Position numbers and translations under genes: made by a program
Notes under the pieces: model-generated
Told to the model about the DNA's origin: nothing
What the model saw: only the letters and a program-made list of their open reading frames with translations
The model's database searches: none
Shown: piece by piece, positions 1-6,865 of the stretch
Numbering within the stretch: position 1 is the stretch's first letter
Layout of the letters: every line of letters starts with the position of its first letter
From: Methylocystis sp.
GTDB lineage: Bacteria > Pseudomonadota > Alphaproteobacteria > Rhizobiales > Beijerinckiaceae
Assembly (NCBI GenBank): GCA_016178015.1
Contig: JACOUB010000024.1
Location: 16,135-80,134, forward strand
DNA: 64,000 nt
Direction of reading: 5' to 3'

Positions 1-103
1 TGCGTGGACCGGCCGCGCGCTCGATCTGTCGCGCGGCGCAGCGGCGCAGCTTGCCATGCTCGGCGCCGGCGTGGCGCGCGTGAACGTGCAAATCCTCAAA
101 TAG
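1..103 (+). CDS. RlpA-like protein, C-terminal end (partial)
   Basis: The frame beginning at base 2 is open from the window edge to the TAG at 101-103 and encodes about 33 residues. They include a DLSRGAAAQLAMLGAGVARV stretch, which resembles the end of the double-psi beta-barrel domain of septal ring lytic transglycosylase RlpA-family proteins. These are secreted or lipoprotein enzymes or binders acting on peptidoglycan at the septum. The 5' part lies outside the window, so length, signal peptide and catalytic residues cannot be judged. It lies 10 bp ahead of a lysis-type peptidase gene. Whether it belongs to the same cassette is unknown. Confidence 0.7.
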   Translation, partial: AWTGRALDLSRGAAAQLAMLGAGVARVNVQILK

Positions 104-113
104 GTGCAAAATC

Positions 114-725
114 ATGCCGACTGGACCATCAATGGCCGATCATCTCGCGTCGCTGAAGGCGTCGATCGAGGAGGATAGACGACAGAAGGCGGACGACAAG
201 TCCGTCGTCAGTCGTCCGCCCTCTGTCGTCTGGCCGCTCCAGCGCGACGTGCTCGCTTTCTACGGCAATCCACGTGGCCCCGGAACGTGGAGCCACAAAT
301 GGTGGGCCGAGAACATCGTCTCGGTTGCTTGCCCGTGGCCACTGTCGTCCGATGGCGGCAGGACGCATCTTTCGCACATCTCGATCCATAAGAAATGCGC
401 AGCGTCGCTGACGCGCGTGTTGGCGCGCGTGTGGCAAGACGCCGGCTGCGACATCACGAAAATCCGCGCGTTGAAATACGACGTGTTTTCTGGTTCGCTC
501 GCCTATCGCAATAAGCGCGGCTCATCCTCCATGTCGATGCATACGCCCGGCTGCGCGATCGATTTCGACGCGCCCGACAATCAAATGCACGCGCAGAAGC
601 ACCTCTTCACGGACGAGAGCCTGTTGGTGCGCGCCTTCAAGAGCGAGGGCTGGATTTGGGGCGGCGATTGGGCGGGCGACGGGGTTGACGCCATGCACTT
701 CCAAGCGGCGCGGGTGCACACTTAA
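114..725 (+). CDS. M15-family peptidase, endolysin-like
   Basis: Predicted peptidoglycan peptidase of the M15 (VanY/phage endolysin) type, 203 aa. Zinc-binding features are visible: the HxxGxxxD motif with His143 and Asp150, and a late DAMHF motif with His195. No signal peptide is evident, as in endolysins that reach the wall through a holin. An AGGTG ribosome site 7-8 bp upstream supports the ATG at 114; ATG 132 is an alternative. Small membrane proteins and spanin-like genes follow, so the context is a lysis cassette. A palindromic heptad hairpin (177-231) lies inside the frame and encodes about residues 22-39, ahead of the catalytic domain. Family assignment is firm; the lysis role is inferred. 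Confidence 0.8.
   Translation: MPTGPSMADHLASLKASIEEDRRQKADDKSVVSRPPSVVWPLQRDVLAFYGNPRGPGTWSHKWWAENIVSVACPWPLSSDGGRTHLSHISIHKKCAASLTRVLARVWQDAGCDITKIRALKYDVFSGSLAYRNKRGSSSMSMHTPGCAIDFDAPDNQMHAQKHLFTDESLLVRAFKSEGWIWGGDWAGDGVDAMHFQAARVHT
177..231. repeat. Heptad-period hairpin A, inside the endolysin gene
   Basis: Two 21-nt arms (177-197 and 211-231) are reverse complements with one mismatch and are separated by 13 nt. The left arm has a 7-nt period built on CGACAGA-like words. The same words make up hairpin C at 1156-1246. The element is read in frame as a charged, linker-like peptide near the N-terminus of the endolysin. Confidence 0.7.
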
Positions 726-728
726 GAG

Positions 729-790
729 AGCGAATAGCGAGTAGCGAGTGGCGAATGGAACTACTCGCTATTCGCTACTCGCCACTCGCT
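729..790. repeat. Heptad-period hairpin B
   Basis: Starting just after the endolysin stop, the left arm is a run of GCGARTR heptads (GCGAATA, GCGAGTA, GCGAGTG) and the right arm is the complementary series. Most mismatches are A/G differences that would still give wobble pairs in RNA. A near-identical element lies at 58232-58309. It could act as a transcript-ending or protecting hairpin, but no U-tract follows. Confidence 0.75.
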
Positions 791-806
791 GTTCGAGGAA
801 GACGCC

Positions 807-944
807 ATGCTGCATCCCGACGACATCGTGCGATTTCTCGGCATTGCGGCGCTCAGCGCCGTCGCGTGTTTTGCCGCGCGGCTCGTTCTCGAGTTCGCGC
901 CGGCTGTTGCGATCATCTGGCGGTTCGGACCGCCGCCGTTGTGA
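807..944 (+). CDS. Small membrane protein in lysis cassette
   Basis: A 45-aa ORF starting at ATG 807 with a GAGGAA ribosome site at 795-800. It has one hydrophobic stretch (FLGIAALSAVACFAARLVL) and a second short one near the C-terminus ending in a proline run. No family is recognised. Its place between an endolysin and another small hydrophobic protein suggests a holin, antiholin or related lysis-cassette membrane protein. That is inference from position and hydrophobicity only. Confidence 0.45.
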   Translation: MLHPDDIVRFLGIAALSAVACFAARLVLEFAPAVAIIWRFGPPPL

Positions 945-953
945 GGCGCCGCC

Positions 954-1154
954 ATGCATCCTCTCGCCGCGCTCAGTCTGGCCGCCCTGGCGGCGTTTGC
1001 GCTGGCGGGGCTGGTTGCCGTCGCGCTCGTGCAATCCGCCCTGATGGCGGTGGCCGGCATGCGCGCGGTCGGCATGCTCGCGCTGATCATCATCCGACAC
1101 TGCGTTTTTGTGCTCGGCAGGACGGCGCTGCGTCTGGCGCGGCAGGTCCTCTAG
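954..1154 (+). CDS. Small hydrophobic protein, possible holin component
   Basis: A 66-aa ORF starting 9 bp after the preceding small gene. It is almost wholly hydrophobic, with two likely membrane segments (about residues 4-27 and 29-48) and a basic C-terminal tail ending RTALRLARQVL. Size and topology fit a small holin or antiholin, but no conserved motif is recognised. A strong palindrome (hairpin C) begins at its stop codon and separates it from the next genes. Confidence 0.5.
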   Translation: MHPLAALSLAALAAFALAGLVAVALVQSALMAVAGMRAVGMLALIIIRHCVFVLGRTALRLARQVL

Positions 1155-1155
1155 G

Positions 1156-1246
1156 AGGACAGACGACAGAGGACTGACGACAGAGGACAGATATGTCCTC
1201 CCTCTCGCTCTTTTCTGTCCTCCGTCGTCTGTCCTCTGTCGTCTGA
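1156..1246. repeat. Heptad-period hairpin C
   Basis: The left arm (about 1156-1193) is a run of 7-nt units GGACAGA/CGACAGA/GGACTGA. The right arm (about 1216-1246) is its inverted copy. It lies between two small membrane protein genes of the lysis cassette and begins right after a stop codon. It shares its heptad words with hairpin A inside the endolysin gene. Confidence 0.75.
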
Positions 1247-1290
1247 ACCCCGCGCCGGGCGGTCTCCCGGCATCATGAAAGGATACGCAC

Positions 1291-1470
1291 ATGCAGGGTT
1301 ATCGCACCTATATCGCCGCCGCTCTGACGGCCGGGCTCGGCGTTTTGGCGCAGACCGATTGGGCGCCATTCCTCGCCAATCCGAAGGCAGGATGGGTGGC
1401 CATCGCCTCGGGCGTCGTGATGGCCGTGTTGCGCAGCGTCACCACGACGCCGCCCGGCAAGAGCGCTTGA
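1291..1470 (+). CDS. Holin-like small membrane protein
   Basis: A 59-aa protein starting at ATG 1291 with a GAAAGGA ribosome site. The start (MQGYRTYIAAALTAGLGVLA) resembles small phage or gene-transfer-agent membrane proteins that open with a KGYRTY-type motif and hydrophobic segment. A second hydrophobic stretch lies at about residues 34-48 and is followed by a short polar tail. It lies 4 bp before the spanin-like pair. A holin role is inferred from context; the resemblance is from memory of the family and not from a search. Confidence 0.55.
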   Translation: MQGYRTYIAAALTAGLGVLAQTDWAPFLANPKAGWVAIASGVVMAVLRSVTTTPPGKSA

Positions 1471-1474
1471 GATC

Positions 1475-1696
1475 ATGCTCGCGACCATTCTGGGACTCGT
1501 CGGCGGCCTGCTGCGGGCGGTCACTGCGCTCTTCGGCTGGAAACAGCAACATGATGCGTTGGCCGCCGGCAGGGCCGAAGAAGCGGCGGCGCGCGACGCA
1601 GCCGAACTCCGCGCAATCAGGCGGCAAGGCGAGATCATCGCCGAACAGAGGACCAGCGAAGATGCGGCGAAACGTTTGGATAACGGCAGTTTCTAG
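1475..1696 (+). CDS. Inner-membrane spanin-like protein (Rz-type)
   Basis: A 73-aa protein with an N-terminal membrane anchor (about residues 1-20) followed by a highly charged Ala/Glu/Arg helix (AAGRAEEAAARDAAELRAIR) likely to form a coiled coil. That is the layout of an i-spanin, which spans from the inner membrane into the periplasm. Its 3' end overlaps the start of a small lipoprotein gene in another frame by 35 bp, the classic Rz/Rz1 arrangement. Sequence similarity to known spanins was not tested. Confidence 0.6.
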   Translation: MLATILGLVGGLLRAVTALFGWKQQHDALAAGRAEEAAARDAAELRAIRRQGEIIAEQRTSEDAAKRLDNGSF

Positions 1697-1889
1697 CCTC
1701 GCGCTGACGCTTGTCGCCGGTTGCGCGGCGACAAGCGGCGGCTGTCCGCCGCTGGTCGCCTATTCCAAGGCGCAGCAAGCGCGCGCGGCGCAAGAGTTGC
1801 GCGCCCTGTCGACCGATTCACAGCTCGGGCGCATGATCGTCGACTATGACAAGACGCGCGACGCTTGCCGTGTTTCGCAGGGTCGGTAG
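1662..1889 (+). CDS. Outer-membrane lipoprotein spanin-like (Rz1-type)
   Basis: A 75-aa lipoprotein starting inside the upstream i-spanin-like gene in a different frame. Residues 1-21 form a signal peptide with lipobox LVAGC. The mature part contains CPPLVAYSKAQQARAAQEL and a MIVDYDKTRDACR stretch, which resemble small prophage lipoproteins found next to Rz. Together with the 1475-1696 gene it would form the two-component spanin that disrupts the outer membrane at lysis. Cellular lysis use (prophage, GTA or toxin release) cannot be decided. Confidence 0.65.
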   Translation: MRRNVWITAVSSLALTLVAGCAATSGGCPPLVAYSKAQQARAAQELRALSTDSQLGRMIVDYDKTRDACRVSQGR

Positions 1890-1970
1890 AACAAACGCGT
1901 GTCCGCCCCGGGGCAGGCGTTCATTTTCTGTTCAGGGCGCGCGTTTCATAGTTTTCTTGGGAAGACGCGC

Positions 1971-2315
1971 ATGTTGTTGACTGCGGTGAAAATTGCTTTC
2001 GCCTTGTCCGCAATCGCCAGCGCGGGCGCGCTGTGCGGCGAGGGAGGCGCGTGGGCTGGCGAAACGGCGCCGCTGGAGTGTTTTTCGACGCCGGAAACGC
2101 GGCAACAAATCGCAAGCCACAAGCTTGCCGAGCCGTTCGCCTCGATACAGGCGGCGGCCGGCGGCGATCATGGCGAGCCCATCGGCGCGAAACTTTGCCG
2201 CAGGGGCGAAGAATTTGTATATGAGATCAGACTATTGCGGCGCGACGGACGGGTCGTTACGTCCTACGTGGACGCGGTAAGCGGCAAGCCGCATCCGACG
2301 CGCAAGGAGCGCTGA
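1971..2315 (+). CDS. Small periplasmic PepSY-like protein, FeuN-like
   Basis: A 114-aa protein. I chose ATG 1971 (GGAAG site upstream) because it begins with a clean signal peptide (LTAVKIAFALSAIASAGALC). The C-terminal half has a PepSY-like pattern: a charged strand EEFVYEIRLLRRDGRVVTSY followed by VDAVSGKP. It lies 29 bp upstream of the response regulator feuP. In Sinorhizobium the small periplasmic protein FeuN, encoded upstream of feuP, restrains FeuP-FeuQ signalling. Position and size make this a candidate counterpart, but orthology is inferred. Confidence 0.6.
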   Translation: MLLTAVKIAFALSAIASAGALCGEGGAWAGETAPLECFSTPETRQQIASHKLAEPFASIQAAAGGDHGEPIGAKLCRRGEEFVYEIRLLRRDGRVVTSYVDAVSGKPHPTRKER

Positions 2316-2344
2316 CGGGACGGCCGGCGCGACAGGAGAGATCG

Positions 2345-3028
2345 GTGCGGTTGCTGGTCGTCGAAGACGACAAGGACTTAAATCGGCAAATCGTCGCGGC
2401 GCTCGAACAGTCGGGCTATGCGGTGGATCGCGCCTTCAACGGCGAGGAAGGGCATTTTCTCGGCGAGACCGAGCCTTACGACGCCGTGGTGCTCGACATC
2501 GGGCTGCCGAAAAAGGACGGGATTACGGTTCTTGAGGAGTGGCGCAAGGCCGGGCGCGTTATGCCGGTGCTCATTCTCACCGCCCGCGAGAGCTGGAGCG
2601 ACAAGGTCCAAGGCTTCGACGCCGGCGCCGACGACTATGTCGCCAAGCCCTTCCACATGGAGGAGGTCCTGGCGCGCGTTCGCGCGTTGCTGCGCCGCGC
2701 GACCGGCCATGCGACGAGCGAGATCGTCTGCGGACCGGTGCGGCTCGACACCAAGGCCGGCCGCGTGGTCGTCGACGGCGCGCCGGTCAAGCTTACGTCC
2801 CACGAATACCGGCTGCTCGCCTATCTCATGCATCATGCGGGACGCGTCATTTCGCGCAGCGAGCTCGTCGAGCATCTCTACGATCAGGACTTTGACCGAG
2901 ATTCCAACACCATCGAGGTGTTCGTCGGACGCTTGCGCAAGAAGCTCGGCGTCGATCTCATCCAGACGGTGCGCGGACTGGGCTATATCGTGGCGCCGCC
3001 TCAAGGCGCCGCGAGCGGGAAGCGATAA
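2345..3028 (+). CDS. feuP: Two-component response regulator FeuP
   Basis: OmpR/PhoP-class regulator of 227 aa with a GTG start and an AGGAGA site just upstream. The receiver domain is intact: acidic pair Asp8/Asp9, phosphoacceptor Asp51 in DAVVLDIGLP, and a Lys in YVAKPF. The C-terminal winged helix carries RDSNTIEVFVGRLRKK. The sequence is strongly FeuP-like (GEEGHFLGETEPYDAVVLDI, KPFHMEEVLARVRALLRRA). FeuP controls genes for cyclic glucan export and osmotic adaptation in rhizobia. Its kinase partner normally follows directly; here 970 bp of toxin-antitoxin DNA intervenes. Confidence 0.85.
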   Translation: MRLLVVEDDKDLNRQIVAALEQSGYAVDRAFNGEEGHFLGETEPYDAVVLDIGLPKKDGITVLEEWRKAGRVMPVLILTARESWSDKVQGFDAGADDYVAKPFHMEEVLARVRALLRRATGHATSEIVCGPVRLDTKAGRVVVDGAPVKLTSHEYRLLAYLMHHAGRVISRSELVEHLYDQDFDRDSNTIEVFVGRLRKKLGVDLIQTVRGLGYIVAPPQGAASGKR

Positions 3029-3033
3029 CGGGC

Positions 3034-3054
3034 GGGCCCTGGTTGCGAGGGCCC
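3034..3054 (+). terminator. Possible hairpin after feuP
   Basis: A perfect 7-bp stem, GGGCCCT (3034-3040) and AGGGCCC (3048-3054), with a 7-nt loop starts 5 bp after the feuP stop. No T-run follows, so intrinsic termination would be weak. It may separate feuP transcription from the inserted toxin-antitoxin unit. Confidence 0.35.
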
Positions 3055-3064
3055 AACATAGGCC

Positions 3065-3120
3065 TTGCATTTACCATCGACATCGAACAGATATGGCAAG
3101 GAACTTATCATTATGATAAG
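3065..3120 (+). promoter_or_regulatory. Candidate promoter and operator of the toxin-antitoxin pair
   Basis: A TTGCAT (3065-3070) and an AGATAT (3089-3094) are 18 bp apart, a plausible sigma-70-type promoter. Just downstream is the 17-bp near-palindrome at 3104-3120, with arms CTTATCAT and ATGATAAG around one base. The symmetric site between promoter and first gene is where an HTH antitoxin would autorepress. It ends 26 bp before the toxin ATG. Confidence 0.5.
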
Positions 3121-3146
3121 CGTTAGGGATATGGTCGGGGATCGTT

Positions 3147-3497
3147 ATGAAGGTTCCGAAGCTCGGAGGCGTCCCCAAGGACCAGCCTTGGACGCCAGCG
3201 GATGCGACTCACACAATACGGGCAATCGCGAAAAGCGCTCGGCTGTCCCTTGTATCCACGCGCCACGCTCGCGAGCAAATGAGGGAACGTGATCTGATCA
3301 TGAGTGACGTTCTCTATGTCTTGAAGCAGGGGTTCGTATTCGATGATCCGCAAGAGTCGACCAGACCCGGTCTGCACAAATACGCAGTTCAGAGCCGGTC
3401 GCCGAATTCCGGGAGCCGGACAGTTCGCGTGGTGGCGATACCAGACGCAAACCGTTGTCAGATCAAGATCGTAACCGTTATGTGGGTCGACCGGTGA
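3147..3497 (+). CDS. DUF4258 family toxin
   Basis: A 116-aa basic protein with the DUF4258 pattern: a helix SLVSTRHAREQMRERDLIMS, then FVFDDPQES and a terminal strand pair ending in IKIVTVMWVD. DUF4258 proteins resemble RelE/MqsR-type RNase toxins and are commonly the first gene of a pair with an HTH antitoxin, as here. Composition is less GC-rich than the neighbours, which fits horizontal acquisition. It sits between feuP and feuQ, which are normally adjacent. Toxicity is inferred from family and pairing. Confidence 0.7.
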   Translation: MKVPKLGGVPKDQPWTPADATHTIRAIAKSARLSLVSTRHAREQMRERDLIMSDVLYVLKQGFVFDDPQESTRPGLHKYAVQSRSPNSGSRTVRVVAIPDANRCQIKIVTVMWVDR

Positions 3498-3541
3498 TCG
3501 GCCCTGGGCCGGGGCCTCGGTTCGCCATTGGGAGCAGACAG

Positions 3542-3997
3542 ATGAGCGCTTATCGTTACACCGATAGTGGGTTGGAAAACGTCCTCATCGAGGGAGTGAA
3601 CTTCCTCGCCGATGATTCCGGAGACGAATGCTTGGAAATCCCGAACATCAACGGGCTCCATAGGGCAATTGCCTATGGAATCGTGACCCGCCGTTCCAGC
3701 ATGAGCGGGAACGAGCTGCGATTTTTGCGGACCGAAATGGGAATGACTCAAGCAGAACTCGCCAACATGCTTCATCGCGAGTCTCTGGCCGTCAGTCGAT
3801 GGGAGCGAGGCGAAGTCGCGCTCGATGGCAATGCCGAGGCGCTGGTGCGTCTCTATGCGATTCAGGCGCTCAACCTCCAGGATCATGCTGACGTACGCGA
3901 AATTGCGGGGTGGTGCACTCCTAAGGCCGAAACGCCTCCGATCATTATCGATGGCTCAGACCCTTCCAACTATCGGTCGAAGCAAATCGCCGCGTGA
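3542..3997 (+). CDS. HTH-domain antitoxin paired with DUF4258 toxin
   Basis: A 151-aa protein starting at ATG 3542 with a GGAG site, 44 bp after the toxin. The N-terminal part (YRYTDSGLENVLIEGVNF) is typical of antitoxins linked to DUF4258/MqsR-like toxins. An Xre-type helix-turn-helix follows (LRFLRTEMGMTQAELANML, then SRWERGE). The gene stops 4 bp before the preferred feuQ start, so feuQ may now depend on this transcript. It is expected to bind the palindrome at 3104-3120. Confidence 0.75.
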   Translation: MSAYRYTDSGLENVLIEGVNFLADDSGDECLEIPNINGLHRAIAYGIVTRRSSMSGNELRFLRTEMGMTQAELANMLHRESLAVSRWERGEVALDGNAEALVRLYAIQALNLQDHADVREIAGWCTPKAETPPIIIDGSDPSNYRSKQIAA

Positions 3998-4001
3998 AAA
4001 A

Positions 4002-5429
4002 ATGAGGCCTCCATTGTCAGGGGGTTTCAAAGAAGCGCCCCGACGCCGCTTCGATTTTACCGCACGCTCCATCGCAGCGAGACTGTTTGTTACCGCGGCG
4101 GCGTTGAGCTCTGTCATTCTGCTCGTCGCCGGATTGCTGCTCACCGAATATTACCGGCGTACCGCCGAGGAGGTGTTCGAGCAACGGCTCGGGGTTTATC
4201 TGCGCACCATCGTCGCCGACGTTTCGCAATCGGGCGAAGAGGGACGCACGGGGCCGGGGCAACTGGGCGATCCGCAATTCGAACTGGCGCGTTCCGGCTG
4301 GTATTGGCAGATCACCCGGCTCGACGACGAGGAGCACGCGATCAAGGCGTCGCGTTCGCTGTTCGCCGCGCGGCTGCCGAAACTCTCCGATCAAGGGGTT
4401 CCGGTCGAAATCGGCGGTTTCCGGCGGGGCCTGGCGATGGGGCCCGACGGCCGGATGTTGCATATCGTCGAACGCGTGATCGACGTCGGCGACGTCGGCA
4501 TCTACCTGGTCCAGGTCGCGGCCAGCGCCGAGGAGACTGAGTTCCAGATTGCGCGATTTCGACTGGCGTTGATCGTCGCTTTTGCCTTGCTGGCGATCGC
4601 CCTGGCGATCGCCACGGCGTTCCAGGTTGGTTTCGGCCTGCGTCCCTTGCGCCTGCTGCGCGCCGAACTCGGCTCCATTCGCCAGGGCGAGCGCGAGCAG
4701 ATCGAAGGGGATTATCCCAGCGAGGTCGCGCCGCTCGCGAGCGAACTCAACCTGCTGATTTCCACCAATCGCGACATTGTCGAGCGCGCCCGCACGGAAG
4801 TCGGGAATCTTGCCCACGCGCTGAAAACCCCACTCAGCGTGATCGTCAACGAGGCCGACGCCGCGCCATCGCCGCTCGCCGGCAAGGTGCATGAGCAGAC
4901 GGCGATCATGCGCGAGCAGATTTCCTTCCACCTCGATCGGGCGCGGGCGGCGGCGCGCGCCGGCGCCATCGGGCAGGCAACGCATGTCGCGCCGGTGATC
5001 GACGCGTTGCTGCGCACCTTCGGCAAGATCTACGGCGAGCGCGGAGTCGCTTTTGCGGGCGGCGCGCCGCCGGCGTTGCGCTTCCTGGGCGAACGCCAGG
5101 ACCTTGAGGAAATGGTCGGCAACCTGCTCGACAACGCCGGCAAATGGGCGGCGAGCGCGGCGCAGATATCGGTTGCGACGGAGATCGGGCCGGGCGCCGG
5201 GGGGCGATCATTCTTGCGTTTCACGATCGACGACGATGGTCCCGGCCTCGATCCAGGGCTGCGCGAAGCCGCGACGCGGCGTGGCCAGAGGCTCGACGAA
5301 ACCAAACCCGGCTCGGGGCTCGGCCTCGCGATCGTGACGGACCTTGCCGCCGCGCATGGCGGCTCGCTGCGGTTGGAGACGAGCGTGCAAGGCGGGTTGC
5401 GGGCCGAATTGCGGCTGCCAGGATTTTGA
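4002..5429 (+). CDS. feuQ: Sensor histidine kinase FeuQ
   Basis: Membrane sensor kinase of about 475 aa, the expected partner of FeuP. One membrane segment follows a basic start (about residues 25-47). A periplasmic sensor region and a second membrane segment near residue 185 come next, then HAMP-like and kinase domains. Phosphoacceptor His272 lies in GNLAHALKTPLSVI; the N box is MVGNLLDNAGKWA and the G box GSGLGLAIV. ATG 4002 is preferred because it follows the antitoxin stop by 4 bp; ATG 3951 in the same frame would overlap that gene. The inserted toxin-antitoxin pair may have changed the original start and promoter. Confidence 0.8.
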   Translation: MRPPLSGGFKEAPRRRFDFTARSIAARLFVTAAALSSVILLVAGLLLTEYYRRTAEEVFEQRLGVYLRTIVADVSQSGEEGRTGPGQLGDPQFELARSGWYWQITRLDDEEHAIKASRSLFAARLPKLSDQGVPVEIGGFRRGLAMGPDGRMLHIVERVIDVGDVGIYLVQVAASAEETEFQIARFRLALIVAFALLAIALAIATAFQVGFGLRPLRLLRAELGSIRQGEREQIEGDYPSEVAPLASELNLLISTNRDIVERARTEVGNLAHALKTPLSVIVNEADAAPSPLAGKVHEQTAIMREQISFHLDRARAAARAGAIGQATHVAPVIDALLRTFGKIYGERGVAFAGGAPPALRFLGERQDLEEMVGNLLDNAGKWAASAAQISVATEIGPGAGGRSFLRFTIDDDGPGLDPGLREAATRRGQRLDETKPGSGLGLAIVTDLAAAHGGSLRLETSVQGGLRAELRLPGF

Positions 5430-5491
5430 CAGGCGAGGGGCGATCCGCCATGACTGCGGCATCAAGCGTCCGTGCGTCAGAGGAGCGCGGC

Positions 5492-5896
5492 ATGTTGCGA
5501 GCGGGCGTCAGGATGTTTGCGGCTGCGAGCCTTATCTGCGCGCCGCTGGCGTTGGCTGCGTGCAATTCGGCGCCGTCTCAATCCGCCAACGCCCCGCCGG
5601 CGGCCGCGCCGGAGCCGCCGGCTGTTGGCGTCGTCGGCGCCGCGATCGGCCGCGACCTCGACGCGGCGGACCAAGAGACCGCCATCGCTGCGCAGCAGGA
5701 GGCCGTGAATTCCGGCGCCCGCAAGGCCTGGCGCGGCGCCCACGGCGCCTATGGCTTCATCGAGCCGGGGCCGGAGGGTTCGGGCATCGGCGCCTGCCGC
5801 GACTACACCCACAAGATTTTCATCAACGGCCGCCCACAGCGAGCCAAGGGCCAAGCTTGCAAGAGGCCGGATGGAAGCTGGCGGGTGGTGAGCTGA
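5492..5896 (+). CDS. Small lipoprotein, surface-antigen-like
   Basis: A 134-aa protein. ATG 5492 has an AGGAG site at 5481-5485 and starts a lipoprotein signal peptide ending in lipobox LAAC; the upstream ATG 5450 lacks this. A Pro/Ala linker follows, then a domain with GAAIGRDLDAADQETAIAAQ and a C-terminal CRDYTHKIFINGRPQRAKGQ...CKRPDGSW pattern, as in 17-kDa-antigen or RT0821/Lpp0805-type surface lipoproteins. It lies between feuQ and the cytochrome c maturation genes. Specific function unknown. Confidence 0.65.
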   Translation: MLRAGVRMFAAASLICAPLALAACNSAPSQSANAPPAAAPEPPAVGVVGAAIGRDLDAADQETAIAAQQEAVNSGARKAWRGAHGAYGFIEPGPEGSGIGACRDYTHKIFINGRPQRAKGQACKRPDGSWRVVS

Positions 5897-5953
5897 GGGG
5901 AGCTGTGTGGCTTCACCCTTCCAAATCCCCCCGATACCCTCTAAACACGGCCG

Positions 5954-6796
5954 ATGATTTGGCTCGTCTTCGCGCTTTTGGCTGGCGCCGCCGTCATGAG
6001 CGTGCTTGCGCCGCTTGCCCGTAAGGCTCGAGCTTCCGACCCGGCGGGCTCGGACGTCGCCTTCTTCAAACAGCAGATTCGCGACATCGAGGGCGAGAGC
6101 GCCGACGGCCGCCTCGCGCCGGAGGATGCCGAAACCGCCAAGATCGAGGCCGCGCGCCGCTTGTTGCGCGCTCAAAGCTCGCCGGACAAAGCGGCGGTTT
6201 CCTCGCGCCGCAACGCCACGATCGCCGCGCTGGCTGCAATCGTGCTTATCCCAGCCCTGTCGCTCTTTCTCTATTCTCGCCTCGGCCATTCGAATATGCC
6301 GGACGCGCCCCTCCAGGCGCGTCTCGACGCCGCGCCCCGCACCGATATGGCCGGCGCCGTGGCGCGCATCGAGGCGCACCTTGCGGAACACCCGGACGAC
6401 GGGCGCGGCTTCGAAGTGGTGGCGCCTTTCTATCTGAGCGACGGACGCACAGCCGACGCCGTCCACGCCTTCAGCGAGGCGTTGCGGCTGCTCGGCGCCA
6501 CAGCGCAGCGTCACGCCGCGCTCGGCGAAGCGCGCGTTTTTTTAAGCCAGGGCGCCGTGAGCGCGGAGGCGCGGCGCGATTTCGAAGCGGCGCTGGCGCT
6601 CGATCCCTCCCATAAAATGTCGCGTTACTATCTCGGCCTTGTCGCCGCACAGAACGGCGAGCGCGAAAAAGCCACCGACATCTGGTCTAAACTGTTGAGC
6701 GAAGCGCCGCCCGGCGCGCCTTGGAGCGAGCGCTTGCGCGCGCAGCTCGACCAGCTTCAGGGCGCCACGCAAGCGCAAGGCGCCGGCCAAGATTAA
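5954..6796 (+). CDS. ccmI: Cytochrome c maturation protein CcmI
   Basis: CcmI (CycH) presents apocytochrome c to the heme ligation complex. The 280-aa protein begins with a membrane segment (MIWLVFALLAGAAVMSVLAP). The conserved cytoplasmic loop FFKQQIRDIEGESADGRL follows, then a second membrane segment (about residues 93-112) and a periplasmic TPR-like region. It is shorter than many rhizobial CcmI proteins, mainly in the TPR part. It begins the ccmI-ccmE-ccmF-ccmH order typical of alphaproteobacteria. Confidence 0.88.
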   Translation: MIWLVFALLAGAAVMSVLAPLARKARASDPAGSDVAFFKQQIRDIEGESADGRLAPEDAETAKIEAARRLLRAQSSPDKAAVSSRRNATIAALAAIVLIPALSLFLYSRLGHSNMPDAPLQARLDAAPRTDMAGAVARIEAHLAEHPDDGRGFEVVAPFYLSDGRTADAVHAFSEALRLLGATAQRHAALGEARVFLSQGAVSAEARRDFEAALALDPSHKMSRYYLGLVAAQNGEREKATDIWSKLLSEAPPGAPWSERLRAQLDQLQGATQAQGAGQD

Positions 6797-6865
6797 AGAA
6801 GGCCTTGCCCGCCGCGACGCCCTGGCGCAAGAACGCGAGATCGGAGGTTTGGCGGAGATGCATGG

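Noticed and set aside
729..1246. Short direct repeats resembling a CRISPR array
   Set aside because: The repeats are 7-nt words without unique spacers and form inverted arms; there are no cas genes. They are hairpins, not CRISPR.
748..1292. Several overlapping ORFs up to 174 codons on both strands
   Set aside because: They run through the palindromes and across the two small membrane genes, with no ribosome sites or domain-like sequence. The 45- and 66-aa genes fit better.
1..1889. A complete prophage
   Set aside because: Only lysis-type genes are visible. No integrase, terminase, capsid or tail gene, and no attachment-site duplication, could be seen in the window.
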